Shown here: positions 9,121 through 18,315 of the stretch, one piece after another
Position numbering within the stretch: position 1 is the first letter of the stretch
Layout: each line of letters starts with the position of its first letter
Source: Pseudobdellovibrionaceae bacterium
Lineage (GTDB): Bacteria; Bdellovibrionota; Bdellovibrionia; Bdellovibrionales; Bdellovibrionaceae
NCBI GenBank assembly: GCA_022843825.1
Contig: JALHMX010000007.1
Coordinates: forward strand, 1 to 64,000
Direction: 5' to 3'
DNA: 64,000 bases
Translations under genes and position numbers: made by a program
Notes under the pieces: generated by a model
Told to the model about the DNA's origin: nothing
The model's database searches: none
What the model saw: only the letters and a program-made list of their open reading frames with translations

Positions 9121-9705
9121 ATGAAAATCTGTAAAATATTGTGTCTAAGTTTAGTTCTTGGTTTCGCTGCGCCGGCCAGTGCAAACCATCCTCCGGTAAC
9201 CACAGTGCCCTCTGTCGATTTGGACCGTTACATGGGTCTATGGTATGAGATTGCTAGCATTCCACAGAAGTTTCAAAAGGCTTGTGTAAGTAATATCACA
9301 GCTGAGTATGCTATATTAGAGAACGGTGAAGTTGAAGTTTATAACTCCTGCGAAAAAAATAATGGTGAAAGAAAAGATGCCACCGGTCGCGCTAAAGTTG
9401 TAGATCAGCAGACTAATGCAAAACTGAAGGTCACCTTTGTTAAGGTTTTCGACTGGATCTATTTATTAGGTGGAGACTACTGGGTGATCGATTTAGCGGA
9501 TGATTATCGCTATGCCGTGGTCGGACATCCCTCTCGTAAATACGCTTGGATTTTAAGCCGTACGCCTTCTATGGCTACAGAAGATCTTCAACTGGTTTAC
9601 CAGAATCTGATAACGCAAAAGTACGATACTTGTAAAATTTTAACATCGATTCAAAACGGCGGCTTTTTCGAGAGACGCCAATTGTGTGAAGTGGTGCAGC
9701 CCTAA
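9121..9705 (+). CDS. blc: Bacterial lipocalin (Blc family)
   Basis: 194 residues. A signal peptide ends near PASA-N. The lipocalin fingerprint follows: RYMGLWYEIASIP (G-x-W motif), ITAEYAILENGEVEVYNSC (second strand pair), and YWVIDLADDYRYAVVGHPSRKYAWILSRTP, which matches the third conserved region with its Arg. Blc-type proteins bind lipids such as lysophospholipids in the envelope. Unlike E. coli Blc there is no lipobox, so this one is probably soluble in the periplasm or secreted. AAAGGAA ribosome-binding site upstream. A perfect inverted repeat lies 30 bases after the stop. Confidence 0.93.
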   Translation: MKICKILCLSLVLGFAAPASANHPPVTTVPSVDLDRYMGLWYEIASIPQKFQKACVSNITAEYAILENGEVEVYNSCEKNNGERKDATGRAKVVDQQTNAKLKVTFVKVFDWIYLLGGDYWVIDLADDYRYAVVGHPSRKYAWILSRTPSMATEDLQLVYQNLITQKYDTCKILTSIQNGGFFERRQLCEVVQP

Positions 9706-9735
9706 ACGTCGACCTGTCTCAATCTTATACACCAA

Positions 9736-9762
9736 CCGAGCTTATATTGCATATAAGCTCGG
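9736..9762. terminator. Perfect 12-bp inverted repeat, possible terminator or operator
   Basis: Arms 9736-9747 (CCGAGCTTATAT) and 9751-9762 are perfect reverse complements with a 3-base loop. No T-tract follows, so intrinsic termination would be weak. It sits between the lipocalin stop and the next gene, 19 bases ahead of that start, so it could also be an operator or a leader hairpin. Confidence 0.5.
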
Positions 9763-9780
9763 TATTACAGGGTCTTAAAA

Positions 9781-10245
9781 ATGCATCGATGTCTCAGCAT
9801 GAGAAAACTAGTTAATATAATACTTTTAGGTACGCACTTACTGGTTGCTGGAGCGGTCTGGGCTAAATCCCCAGCTCGCCAAATATTACCGGTCGAGAAG
9901 TGTTTAAACATCGTCACTAATGCCCCTCAAGAATGCATGAAAAAGCATATGAACGGCGTAACAATACGAACCTGCTATGCCTTAAGTGAAAAAATTTATT
10001 CTTATCATGCGCGAGAAAACGTTAAGAGCCATTGTTTTTATAATGTATCAGAGTTTTCTCATCTAGATGTTTGCTTAGGTTCGGCCCAAAAGTTTTTTCT
10101 TGCGGAAGACAGGGACGCTGCACTTTTTGAGTGCTTCCGTCAGTTTTCACAATCTATCGATCAAAAATCTTGTCTAAAAATTTCTAAGAAAATGATATTT
10201 CAAGAAAAAAGAAACTACTTAGCCAATCACTGCCGTACTTTATAA
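9781..10245 (+). CDS. Small Cys-rich exported protein, unknown
   Basis: 154 residues. A signal peptide (about residues 7-29, LVNIILLGTHLLVAGAVWA) is followed by a helical region with regularly spaced cysteines (EKCLNIV, QECMKKH, RTCYAL, SHCFYN, VCLGSA, FECFRQ, KSCLKI, NHCRTL), eight in about 115 residues, suggesting several disulfides in the periplasm. The ATG at 9781 has AGGG eight bases upstream; an in-frame ATG at 9799 is an alternative. I do not recognise the family. Convergent with polA. Confidence 0.65.
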   Translation: MHRCLSMRKLVNIILLGTHLLVAGAVWAKSPARQILPVEKCLNIVTNAPQECMKKHMNGVTIRTCYALSEKIYSYHARENVKSHCFYNVSEFSHLDVCLGSAQKFFLAEDRDAALFECFRQFSQSIDQKSCLKISKKMIFQEKRNYLANHCRTL

Positions 10246-10268
10246 TGTTAGCATGACTTAGCGCTTCG

Positions 10269-12857
10269 CTAGTGGCTTTCGTCCCAAGTATTTCCTATGG
10301 CGTAGTTTACTTTCAAAGGAACACTTAATCGCGCTACATTTTCCATTTTATATTTAATTTTTGGAACGAATTCTTTGATTTTCTGTTCAGTGCCTTCGAA
10401 GATCAACTCATCATGCACTTGCAAAATCATTTTAAGATCTACATTTTTTGAAATATCAACCATAGCCAATTTTACTAAATCGCTTGCTGTTCCCTGAATA
10501 GGAGCATTTATCGCGGCACGCTCTCCAAACTTTTTAATCATGACATTGATTGAGTTCAACTCATCTATGTAGCGTTTACGACCGAACAAAGTTTCTACAT
10601 ACTTATTTTTATGAGCCATCTCTATGGTTGAATCAATATATTCCTTAATACCGCTGAAACGATTAAAATATTTTTCAATGATTTCCTTAGACTCTGAGCG
10701 ACTTATACCTAATGTCTCCGCTAAACCAAATACGCCTTGACCATAGGCGATACCGAAATTTACAGCCTTTGCTATACGACGTTGATCTTTATTAACTTCA
10801 CTTAGTTTGATTGAAAATATTTCAGCTGCCGTCGCCTGATGAATATCTAAATCATCTGCAAAGGCTTGAATCAAATTTTTGTCTTTAGAGATATGCGCTA
10901 ATACACGCAACTCTATTTGTGAATAATCCAAAGATAACAGCTTGTGTTCTTTTTCTGCAATAAAACATCGGCGTACGCGCTGGCCTTTCTCAGTTTTTAT
11001 GGGAATATTCTGTAAATTGGGTTGAGTGCTTGAAAGTCGTCCCGTTGTCGTTAACGCCTGGTTAAATGATCCATGCACACGATGATTTTCATCCACAAGC
11101 TGAGGCAGGGAATCCACATAGGTGGATTTTAGTTTAGCCAACTCTCGAAACTCTATCACCAATTGTGCAATAGGGTGTTTCAATTTTTCTAAAACATCAT
11201 TGTCTGTCGAATACCCTGTCTTCGTTTTTTTTATGGCCTCTAGACCTAGTTTCTCAAATAAAATAACTCCCAACTGCTTCGGAGAACCCACATTGAATTT
11301 CTCTTTAGCAATTTCATGAATTTTTGCTTCCAATATTTCAAGCTCTGCTCCTAACTCTTTAGAAAATACACTTAACTGCTGCACATCTAATTTGATGCCA
11401 TTTTTTTCCATACGATGTAAAATTTTAATCAGTGGTCTATCCATTTTTTCATATATGGCTAAAGCTTCAGTGTCTGCCATCGCTGCAGTGACAATTTTAT
11501 CAACCTGCAAAAGTACTTTATAAACATCAATGGCAGCAGCATCTTTAAGTTTAAATTCCTCTTTTAGATAATTTTTTGACAGCTTTTCAATATCACTGGT
11601 GTCTGAGGCCTTGGTGACATACGCGGCAACCATAAGATCCCAAACAACATTTGCCTGCAGCACGACTTCGTCTGACAACTGAAGGCGATGCCACACAGTT
11701 TTAAGGTCGTATCCCGACCACTTTAAATTATTAAGAAAACTTTTGTCTATAATCTCTTCGGGGTTCACTAAAAAAAGGTCTTGGTCAAAACCAAAACCAA
11801 TTTCATTTTGATGCGAAAAAATTAATGGCTTTTCAGTCTGCAGTCTATGAGCTACAACGGTTGCGTCCCAGGTGCACTCTTGAATATTTAATGCCACCAC
11901 AGGTTTAGATGAAACTTCAGCATGATCAACTGTTACGGTAGGCACACTAGTATCTATGACCAGCTCAGCGGCAGTTCCGTTATATGAAACTTTGCCTTCG
12001 TCTAAAACATTTTTTTCAAAAGTTTTAAAATTTAGTTTTTGAAAAAACGAACGTAGCTCTTCTTTTTTCAAAGGCTGGCGTTTAAAGTCTTCAACATTTT
12101 TCTGGACGGGAACATCTAAAGAAATACTAACCAATTTCTTGGCCAAGAAAACATCTTTTTCAGAAGCAATCAGCTTCTGCTTGGTGGACTCACTTGAAAT
12201 TTTATCCAGTGATTTATAAATATTTTCTAAGGTTCCGAAATCCTGAATAAGTTTTTGAGCACCCTTAGGACCTATTCCGGCTACGCCTTTAATGTTATCC
12301 GAAGCATCACCAGTAATGGCTAAGTAGTCGATAAATTGTCCTGGTGTGACTCCGTATTTTTCAAAAACGAGTTCAGGAGTAGTGGTCATTTCTTTCATAG
12401 TATCATACATGATGACGTGCGAATTAACTAACTGACAAAAATCTTTATCACTGCTTACAATGACAGCCTGCAAGTTATGTTGCTTAGCCATGATAGACAA
12501 AGTCCCAATAACATCATCAGCTTCATATCCAGCGACTTCAATATCACAAATCCCAAATAGCGGAGCCACCTGACGTATGAAAGGCATTTGCACCTGCAAA
12601 TCATCAGGCATTTCTGTTCGATTAGCTTTATAATTTACATCAAGATCTTTTCTAAATGAAGGCTCTTTACGGTCATAACAAAAAACAATGTATTCTGGAT
12701 TTTTTTCTTTGAGAAGTTTAACGATCATGGAAATAAATCCATAGACCGCATTGACCGGCGTACCGTCGGCTGCGCTCAGTGGACGTATGGCATAGAACGC
12801 GCGAAAAAACATTGAGCTGACGTCAATTAAGTAAATTTTTTTCATTTGATTCTGCAT
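10269..12857 (-). CDS. polA: DNA polymerase I
   Basis: About 862 residues. Domains in order: 5'-3' FEN-type exonuclease (starts KKIYLIDVSSMFFRAFYAI, Asp-rich SSDKDF and AGIGPKGA motifs), a shrunken 3'-5' exonuclease fold (about 300-460), and the family A polymerase with motif A LSLDYSQIELRVLAH, motif B RRIAKAVNFGIAYGQG and motif C LQVHDELIF. It works in repair and Okazaki-fragment processing. The proofreading domain has no Asp-x-Glu motif, so proofreading is probably absent, as in Taq and Bacillus PolA. Start is uncertain: ATG at 12857 or 12845, neither with a clear ribosome-binding site. Confidence 0.96.
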   Translation of the reverse strand: MQNQMKKIYLIDVSSMFFRAFYAIRPLSAADGTPVNAVYGFISMIVKLLKEKNPEYIVFCYDRKEPSFRKDLDVNYKANRTEMPDDLQVQMPFIRQVAPLFGICDIEVAGYEADDVIGTLSIMAKQHNLQAVIVSSDKDFCQLVNSHVIMYDTMKEMTTTPELVFEKYGVTPGQFIDYLAITGDASDNIKGVAGIGPKGAQKLIQDFGTLENIYKSLDKISSESTKQKLIASEKDVFLAKKLVSISLDVPVQKNVEDFKRQPLKKEELRSFFQKLNFKTFEKNVLDEGKVSYNGTAAELVIDTSVPTVTVDHAEVSSKPVVALNIQECTWDATVVAHRLQTEKPLIFSHQNEIGFGFDQDLFLVNPEEIIDKSFLNNLKWSGYDLKTVWHRLQLSDEVVLQANVVWDLMVAAYVTKASDTSDIEKLSKNYLKEEFKLKDAAAIDVYKVLLQVDKIVTAAMADTEALAIYEKMDRPLIKILHRMEKNGIKLDVQQLSVFSKELGAELEILEAKIHEIAKEKFNVGSPKQLGVILFEKLGLEAIKKTKTGYSTDNDVLEKLKHPIAQLVIEFRELAKLKSTYVDSLPQLVDENHRVHGSFNQALTTTGRLSSTQPNLQNIPIKTEKGQRVRRCFIAEKEHKLLSLDYSQIELRVLAHISKDKNLIQAFADDLDIHQATAAEIFSIKLSEVNKDQRRIAKAVNFGIAYGQGVFGLAETLGISRSESKEIIEKYFNRFSGIKEYIDSTIEMAHKNKYVETLFGRKRYIDELNSINVMIKKFGERAAINAPIQGTASDLVKLAMVDISKNVDLKMILQVHDELIFEGTEQKIKEFVPKIKYKMENVARLSVPLKVNYAIGNTWDESH

Positions 12858-12905
12858 CAAGAAAACTTACTTAAGATCTGAAATATTGTCACCCGTCTGT
12901 TGTTC

Positions 12906-13130
12906 TTATAAGTTTTTATTTTCTTCTTGAAGATCGTCGTATTTATCGACCTGTTCAACCTGTTGATGCGTCTCTAGCCATTGATCACAAAGGGCTTGCA
13001 GTTTAATCTCTGCTGATTGATCGTCTATTTGGTTTCTAATTGCGTGGAAATCTAGCTGCCCGAGGGTTAAACGCCGCTTAAGCTCACTACGAGTCAGTCC
13101 CAGATACAAATGTAAATAGCTCAGTTCCAT
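12906..13130 (-). CDS. Small hypothetical protein
   Basis: 74 residues, predicted soluble and mostly helical (KRRLTLGQLDFHAIRNQI, then a Gln/Glu-rich tail). No motif recognised. It lies between the FtsB-like gene and polA on the same strand with 45-52 base gaps, so the three may be one transcript. A real gene is supported by its position in the gap and normal codon use, but evidence is thin. Confidence 0.45.
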   Translation of the reverse strand: MELSYLHLYLGLTRSELKRRLTLGQLDFHAIRNQIDDQSAEIKLQALCDQWLETHQQVEQVDKYDDLQEENKNL

Positions 13131-13182
13131 AGTACTCCAATGTAGAGCAAAAGCTCTATCCTGTAAAGACCAAAAAATAGGA

Positions 13183-13488
13183 TTAATTCTGAAAGATAAA
13201 GACCAAGTCGTTTTCGCCCACCAGGTCCATTTTATCCTTTGCCAGTCGCTCTATGTATTGAGGGTCTTTAGCGAGCAACATTTGCCCCTCCACCATAATA
13301 GCGTCAGCTTTAGCACGTATTATTTCCTGCTTAAAACGTGCTTCATCGCGATAGAGTCCCCACACCTTCCAAACTGTTCCATTAATCATCAACGACATCA
13401 CTAACAGGCCTAAGCACACCACAAATACCTTAGAGGGGTGATAGAGCCAGTTTTGGAATCGATACGATAGAACTTTGAGTTGGTGCAT
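13183..13488 (-). CDS. Septum formation initiator (FtsB/DivIC) family protein
   Basis: 101 residues: short cytoplasmic N-terminus, one membrane helix (about 20-40, VFVVCLGLLVMSLMING), then a helical periplasmic part ending DPQYIERLAKDKMDLVGENDLVF, the conserved tail of FtsB/DivIC proteins. Family role: a bitopic protein that joins FtsL and FtsQ/DivIB in the divisome. The coiled-coil segment (YRDEARFKQEIIRAKADA) is short but present. It leads the - strand set that includes the small unknown and polA. Confidence 0.8.
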   Translation of the reverse strand: MHQLKVLSYRFQNWLYHPSKVFVVCLGLLVMSLMINGTVWKVWGLYRDEARFKQEIIRAKADAIMVEGQMLLAKDPQYIERLAKDKMDLVGENDLVFIFQN

Positions 13489-13635
13489 AGGTTTATTCTA
13501 CACCATATTTTTTGCAGGTCACCCCGGCGAAGGTCCGAAACAGGACTGACCAAAGGTTTAGTCTTTCTCTATCCAATTCAGAGTTAATCAAAATGATCCG
13601 ATATAAAGCTGAGCTAAAGCAAAGGGGAATTCTTC

Positions 13636-15267
13636 ATGGAGCAACGGAAAAAAATTGGTTTTATTGGGTTATTTTTAGTGACCGCTATAGCCACTACAGT
13701 CATTTTTCAAAACTGCTCAAAAGTAAACTACAATGTTAACTCTCGAGATAATGTTACGCCCCACGGACAAGTGACTCGAATATTAAATATCCAACCTACA
13801 GTATCTACTGAAAATTCTGATATGAAAGTATTATTCGTGGTTGATGATTCCTATACGATGAGCCAATCGCAGGTGCGCTTATCAAATGCCCTAGACTCTT
13901 TGATGAATCTTCTATTCCGACGAAATGTGGAGTTTAAAATTGTTTCAACATCTGGCGTGCCAGACAATCAAATCGATTACCAAATTGACAGCAAATACTA
14001 CACCGCCAACAATAACGTTGAAATTCCTCCATCACAATTACCATCATATTCTAACTACTTTATTGACAAAATTGTTACGAATAAACCCTCCGGTCGTCAT
14101 AATAAATTTGCTTCTTACAAAAATTATAACCAGACACAATTTAACAATGTCAAAAATCAAGTTAAAGCGGCCATTCTAAATGTCGGAGTTAATGGATCAG
14201 ACAATGAAGAAGGCTTCTGCGCAGCCTTACGACAACTTTTTGATCCAAACAGCAATTCCTTTTTTAAAACTGGCGATAAGGCTGCAATTATTTTTCTTAC
14301 TGATGAAGATGATGATAGTCGATTCAATACTTGCGTTTCTAGATATCGACAGCAGGTATCTACGCAACCTGTTGTTTATTACAATTACCTTGAAATGCGT
14401 GCCACACTAACATTGGAATACGAAGTTGTGAGGGACGGCATTTCTGCATGGTACCCCGTCACTTGGGGAGTCGGACTTCCGAATGGCCAAAACTTTAATG
14501 CCGGACAAACATGTCATGTCAGTGATCTTTCGATTGCTCAGCAAATCATTATTAGCCGTGGATACAATATCCGAAATATCTCTTATTGCGTTTATGAAGC
14601 CACGCCATCAACCCGCTACGGAGCTGACTTAGGTGACAACGGTTCTAATCCCAATCTTAATCTGTGCTCTTCCCCACTCGTCTACCAAGGTATAACTTAC
14701 GCTAACCTTTACAGTCTAATTACAGCATCTAACCTATCCGCTGTAGCCGGCAGTTGTGAAAAAATTGTTCAACCCTCAAATACTATTGTGAATACAGGGG
14801 TTTTCACCTCTGTCATTGATAGTGATCCTGCAACAACATTCGCACAAGATCTAGAGGGTGCACTTGTTTCTAAGTCCAATGAGCTTTTCGGATCTGGCTT
14901 TATTCATGCCCATATTATTCGAAAAAGTAATGACCAGTGCGCATTACAAACCGGCCAATCCTATGGTGTTAAATATGAACAACTGGCGTCTCGCTTACCA
15001 CAAAATTCTGTCGTCGAATCGCTTTGTGAAAATGATTTTTCTCAAGTTCTCAGTCAAGTTTCACAGTTTATTATTACACAAGTTGATAATAGCTATGTCA
15101 TTCCTGGATTAAATGAAGGTGAAATTATTCTTAGCGTTGCAGTGAAGCGACAAGGTCAAACCATAGCACTAAACTCGAGTCAGTATGAAATCGTAGGTCA
15201 TACGATCAATATGATTAACTTTACACTTTTGGCTGAGGATATTTTAGAAATTAGCATAGGAATGTAG
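13636..15267 (+). CDS. Putative lipoprotein with von Willebrand A-like domain
   Basis: 543 residues. A hydrophobic N-terminus ends IFQNCSKV, an atypical lipobox with Asn before Cys27. The mature part starts with VLFVVDDSYTMSQSQ, matching the MIDAS-type D-x-S-x-S opening of VWA domains, and continues with AAIIFLTDEDDDSRF, the second metal-site strand. Many Asn/Ser/Tyr residues suit a surface-exposed protein. VWA domains bind metal and partner proteins; the ligand here is unknown. It has GGGGA upstream of the ATG and stands alone, convergent with the SGNH genes. Confidence 0.75.
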   Translation: MEQRKKIGFIGLFLVTAIATTVIFQNCSKVNYNVNSRDNVTPHGQVTRILNIQPTVSTENSDMKVLFVVDDSYTMSQSQVRLSNALDSLMNLLFRRNVEFKIVSTSGVPDNQIDYQIDSKYYTANNNVEIPPSQLPSYSNYFIDKIVTNKPSGRHNKFASYKNYNQTQFNNVKNQVKAAILNVGVNGSDNEEGFCAALRQLFDPNSNSFFKTGDKAAIIFLTDEDDDSRFNTCVSRYRQQVSTQPVVYYNYLEMRATLTLEYEVVRDGISAWYPVTWGVGLPNGQNFNAGQTCHVSDLSIAQQIIISRGYNIRNISYCVYEATPSTRYGADLGDNGSNPNLNLCSSPLVYQGITYANLYSLITASNLSAVAGSCEKIVQPSNTIVNTGVFTSVIDSDPATTFAQDLEGALVSKSNELFGSGFIHAHIIRKSNDQCALQTGQSYGVKYEQLASRLPQNSVVESLCENDFSQVLSQVSQFIITQVDNSYVIPGLNEGEIILSVAVKRQGQTIALNSSQYEIVGHTINMINFTLLAEDILEISIGM

Positions 15268-15270
15268 AAC

Positions 15271-16281
15271 TTATTTTCTATGTAAGTGCACAAGTAAATT
15301 GTCATACGAGTGCAACATGATATAAAAATAATTTTTTTCTGTCGGATGAAAAGCATCAGCAAACATCTTTAGCCATACCATCATGCTGGATTCACTCGTA
15401 GAGACGAAGACATTCCCACCGACTAACTCTGGACGATCAAACGGCGATATATGCGCAGGTGGAAGTGTTGATCCAGGCGCCATGATACTCGGTGGAATTC
15501 CGTCGTAGTACTGCATCAACCCTAAGTGATGAATATAAAAAGTCTGCTTTCGATCCATCAACGATGATAAATACGCACTAAACCCAGCCAATGCCTTGTT
15601 TAACTGCGCCGGTGTCGGCCGTCCCATTCGATTATAAATCTTTCTATAGACTGGAATAGCGTGGTTCAATTTAAAATGCGGATAATCATAGCCCGATATG
15701 ATTATTTTAAGATCAGGACGTAGCGCTAAATACTTATCTGTTATTCTTTTTAAATCACTTGAAATCCTCACCAACAACTTGTCCTCTTCAGAGCTGTTCA
15801 TGTTAACGTTCCAACCGTCAAGAACATCATTGCCGCCTAATGAAAGATATATAAACTTTATTCGCTTATCATGGATTATAATATCAGTCAGTTCCAGGTC
15901 TTCCTTGGTTCCCAACCACTCATCGGCTCTCATGCCTAAGCGGGAAGTTTGCTGGCAGCGCCAATCATTTTTAAGGCGAGAATTAACATATTTTAAAACT
16001 TTTTCCATAGAGTCAAAGCTGCAAGGAAATGCGGCCCAGCTATCTCCCGCCAATATAATACGATCTTTGCCTTCTTCTAAAAGATTAAGTGGATTAACAG
16101 GATCAAGAGGTGGCGGTCCCTTATCGAAAAAAAAGTAATCTAAAGATACAAGTTGCTGAAAGGTATGAATTTTTGAAATGCTGGTAAACGCTGTGCTTGA
16201 AGGCTCCGCCGATATGGCCTCCGAAGGTGGAGAAAAGCTTAACAAAAATAAAAAAGCAAACCATGACAAGCGCTTTAGCAT
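15271..16281 (-). CDS. Exported SGNH/GDSL-type hydrolase, paralogue 1
   Basis: 336 residues with a signal peptide (1-24) and a ~50-residue linker. SGNH blocks: IILAGDSWAAFPC with Ser81 (block I, GDSW in place of GDSL), YLSLGGNDVLDGW (block III, Gly and Asn), and FADAFHPTEKN (block V, Asp-x-x-His). All catalytic positions are present, so an esterase or O-deacetylase acting outside the cytoplasm is likely; the substrate is unknown. It is the last of three tandem paralogues on the - strand, 19 bases after the second. A shared HHLGL-x-YYDG motif distinguishes the trio. Confidence 0.82.
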   Translation of the reverse strand: MLKRLSWFAFLFLLSFSPPSEAISAEPSSTAFTSISKIHTFQQLVSLDYFFFDKGPPPLDPVNPLNLLEEGKDRIILAGDSWAAFPCSFDSMEKVLKYVNSRLKNDWRCQQTSRLGMRADEWLGTKEDLELTDIIIHDKRIKFIYLSLGGNDVLDGWNVNMNSSEEDKLLVRISSDLKRITDKYLALRPDLKIIISGYDYPHFKLNHAIPVYRKIYNRMGRPTPAQLNKALAGFSAYLSSLMDRKQTFYIHHLGLMQYYDGIPPSIMAPGSTLPPAHISPFDRPELVGGNVFVSTSESSMMVWLKMFADAFHPTEKNYFYIMLHSYDNLLVHLHRK

Positions 16282-16299
16282 TAGATGACAATCCCCTCA

Positions 16300-17151
16300 C
16301 TATTTACTGACAATATTAACCAAAACATTGTTGTAAGTGTGTAGCATAACGTGAAAGTAATTTCTATCACTTAAATGAAAAGAATCCCGTACAAATTTAT
16401 ACCACCTTTTCATGCTATCTCCACGTGTAGGCTGTCCTATATCGCCCCCTACTACACCCGGATCATTAAATGTGGAAATAAGATCGGGGTGTAATGTCGT
16501 CTCTGGTGGAAACGCACTATGAGGGCCACCATCGTAGTAATGGGTTAATCCTAAATGGTGTATGTAGTACACATTTTTATAATCTGCAATTTGGACCATT
16601 TTTTGACTCATTTTTACAATGACACTGTTTATACGTAAGGCAGTCGGAGCACCGAGTTGTTTATACATTTTCTTAAATACAGGGATTATGCGGTCCGCTT
16701 TAAAATTAGGATAATCATATCCCGAAAGAATAATTTTGATATCAGGTCTAATTTTAATGTAACTTGAAATCGTTTTTTGCAAATCTCGGTAAATCATGTC
16801 AAATAATGCGTCTTCTTGCGCGCTGGTCATTTCGGTGCTCCAGCGATTTAAAAAATCATTTCCACCCAGTGAAAGATATATATATTTTATACTACGGTCT
16901 GTCAGAATATAATTTCTTAGATTCATGTCAGCTTTTGAACCTATCCACTGAGACGCTACAGCCCCTAACTCTGTCGTCTCCTTGCAGCGCTTGTCATTTA
17001 GAAATTCAGCTTTCACTTCCTTGATCATTTTCTCCATACTTTTAGCGCTGCAGGGAAACTTTGCCCAACTGTCACCGGCAAGAATAATAAGGTCGTCGGC
17101 AAATGCCCAGTTTGACAAAAAAACAAAAATAATTGGCACAAATCTTCGCAT
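16300..17151 (-). CDS. Exported SGNH/GDSL-type hydrolase, paralogue 2
   Basis: About 283 residues from the ATG at 17151, chosen because GAGG lies 8 bases upstream and a signal peptide (MRRFVPIIFVFLSNWAFA) begins there; a longer frame to 17202 has neither. Blocks: IILAGDSWAKFPC (Ser28), YLSLGGNDFLNRW, VRDSFHLSDRN. Immediately after the signal peptide the catalytic block starts, so this copy lacks the linker seen in paralogues 1 and 3. It shares KSM-x-K, YDYPNFK and YYIHHLGLTHYYDG with its neighbours. Confidence 0.82.
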   Translation of the reverse strand: MRRFVPIIFVFLSNWAFADDLIILAGDSWAKFPCSAKSMEKMIKEVKAEFLNDKRCKETTELGAVASQWIGSKADMNLRNYILTDRSIKYIYLSLGGNDFLNRWSTEMTSAQEDALFDMIYRDLQKTISSYIKIRPDIKIILSGYDYPNFKADRIIPVFKKMYKQLGAPTALRINSVIVKMSQKMVQIADYKNVYYIHHLGLTHYYDGGPHSAFPPETTLHPDLISTFNDPGVVGGDIGQPTRGDSMKRWYKFVRDSFHLSDRNYFHVMLHTYNNVLVNIVSK

Positions 17152-17304
17152 ATTAAAAACCTCGTATCTAGTTGAGTTATGCGAAAACTGGGTATTCGTC
17201 AAACAAACATAAATTCTTGTGGCATTCCTAAATATTCAAGATCTATATGAAATATACGAAAGATAGGCGACTGACTCTATTAGAAAAATTACACAGGCAC
17301 TAGG

Positions 17305-18315
17305 CTATAGCCGCGACAAAACGTTATCGAAAGTATGTAGCAGCACTCGATCATAATTGCGTTCACTCAGGTGAAAAGCATCATAAATAAACCAAAGCCA
17401 ATCAATCATACTTTTCTGGCTGCTCGGATATTGAGTATTTCCTCCAGTTACTGAGGGGTTGTGATACGGAGAAATTAGATCTGGATGCTGAGTAACATAT
17501 GCTGGGAAAAACTTTTCAGGTACGCCGTCATAGTACTGAGAAAGGCCCAAATGGTGGATGTAGAATATGTTTTTATAATCTGTAACTGTCGACATGCGAC
17601 GAGTAAAACGCTCTAAACCCTCATTGATTACTAAGTCTGAAGGCTTTCCCATGTTTTTATATATTTTGTTGTACATTGGTATTACATGATTATCCTTAAA
17701 ATGTGGATAATCGTATCCTGATAAAACTATTTTGATATCTGGTCGAAGTGAAATGTACTGACTGATTGCGTTTTGAATATGCGCATAAGTTTCGGCAAAC
17801 AATAACTCTTCTTGTTGAAAGGTGAAGTCTTTGTTCCAAGTTGACATCAAATCGTTACCGCCAAGCGATAGGTAAATGTATTTGATATTCTTGTTAGCAG
17901 CGATATACTTCTTTAGTCTTTGATCCTGCGATGACCCTATCCACTCACGTGCTTCAATTCCCAGTTTCGAAGTTCGTAAACAGCGCTCATCGTTGCTAAA
18001 CTTTGCTGCTCTTAGTTTTATTGTTTTTGTCATGGATTTATGCAAACAAGGAAAAACAGCCCAACTGTCACCGGCTATAATGATTTTTGTGTTATTGTCT
18101 GAAGCTGTCCTGACTGTATCCAGGTCTAATGCGGGATCATCTGATGTTTCCATCTCTAAAAGATAGTTCGCTAAATCTTTACTTTTTAACGAAACTAAAT
18201 CGTAATACTCATTGGGTTTATCTACTTTTTTTTGAGAATCATTAGAAGCTGAATCAACGCACCCTGTGATGAAACTAAGAACCACCAAAAAGCCTATGTA
18301 ATACATTTTTTTCAT
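17305..18315 (-). CDS. SGNH/GDSL-type hydrolase lipoprotein, paralogue 3
   Basis: 336 residues. This copy is a lipoprotein: MKKMYYIGFLVVLSFITGC gives a canonical lipobox at Cys19. Blocks: IIIAGDSWAVFPC, YLSLGGNDLMSTW and IYDAFHLSERN. Its start overlaps the ddl stop by four bases (ATGA), so it is translationally coupled to D-Ala-D-Ala ligase. That coupling makes an envelope substrate (peptidoglycan or a surface glycan) plausible, but this is inference. Paralogues 1 and 2 lie directly downstream. Confidence 0.82.
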   Translation of the reverse strand: MKKMYYIGFLVVLSFITGCVDSASNDSQKKVDKPNEYYDLVSLKSKDLANYLLEMETSDDPALDLDTVRTASDNNTKIIIAGDSWAVFPCLHKSMTKTIKLRAAKFSNDERCLRTSKLGIEAREWIGSSQDQRLKKYIAANKNIKYIYLSLGGNDLMSTWNKDFTFQQEELLFAETYAHIQNAISQYISLRPDIKIVLSGYDYPHFKDNHVIPMYNKIYKNMGKPSDLVINEGLERFTRRMSTVTDYKNIFYIHHLGLSQYYDGVPEKFFPAYVTQHPDLISPYHNPSVTGGNTQYPSSQKSMIDWLWFIYDAFHLSERNYDRVLLHTFDNVLSRL

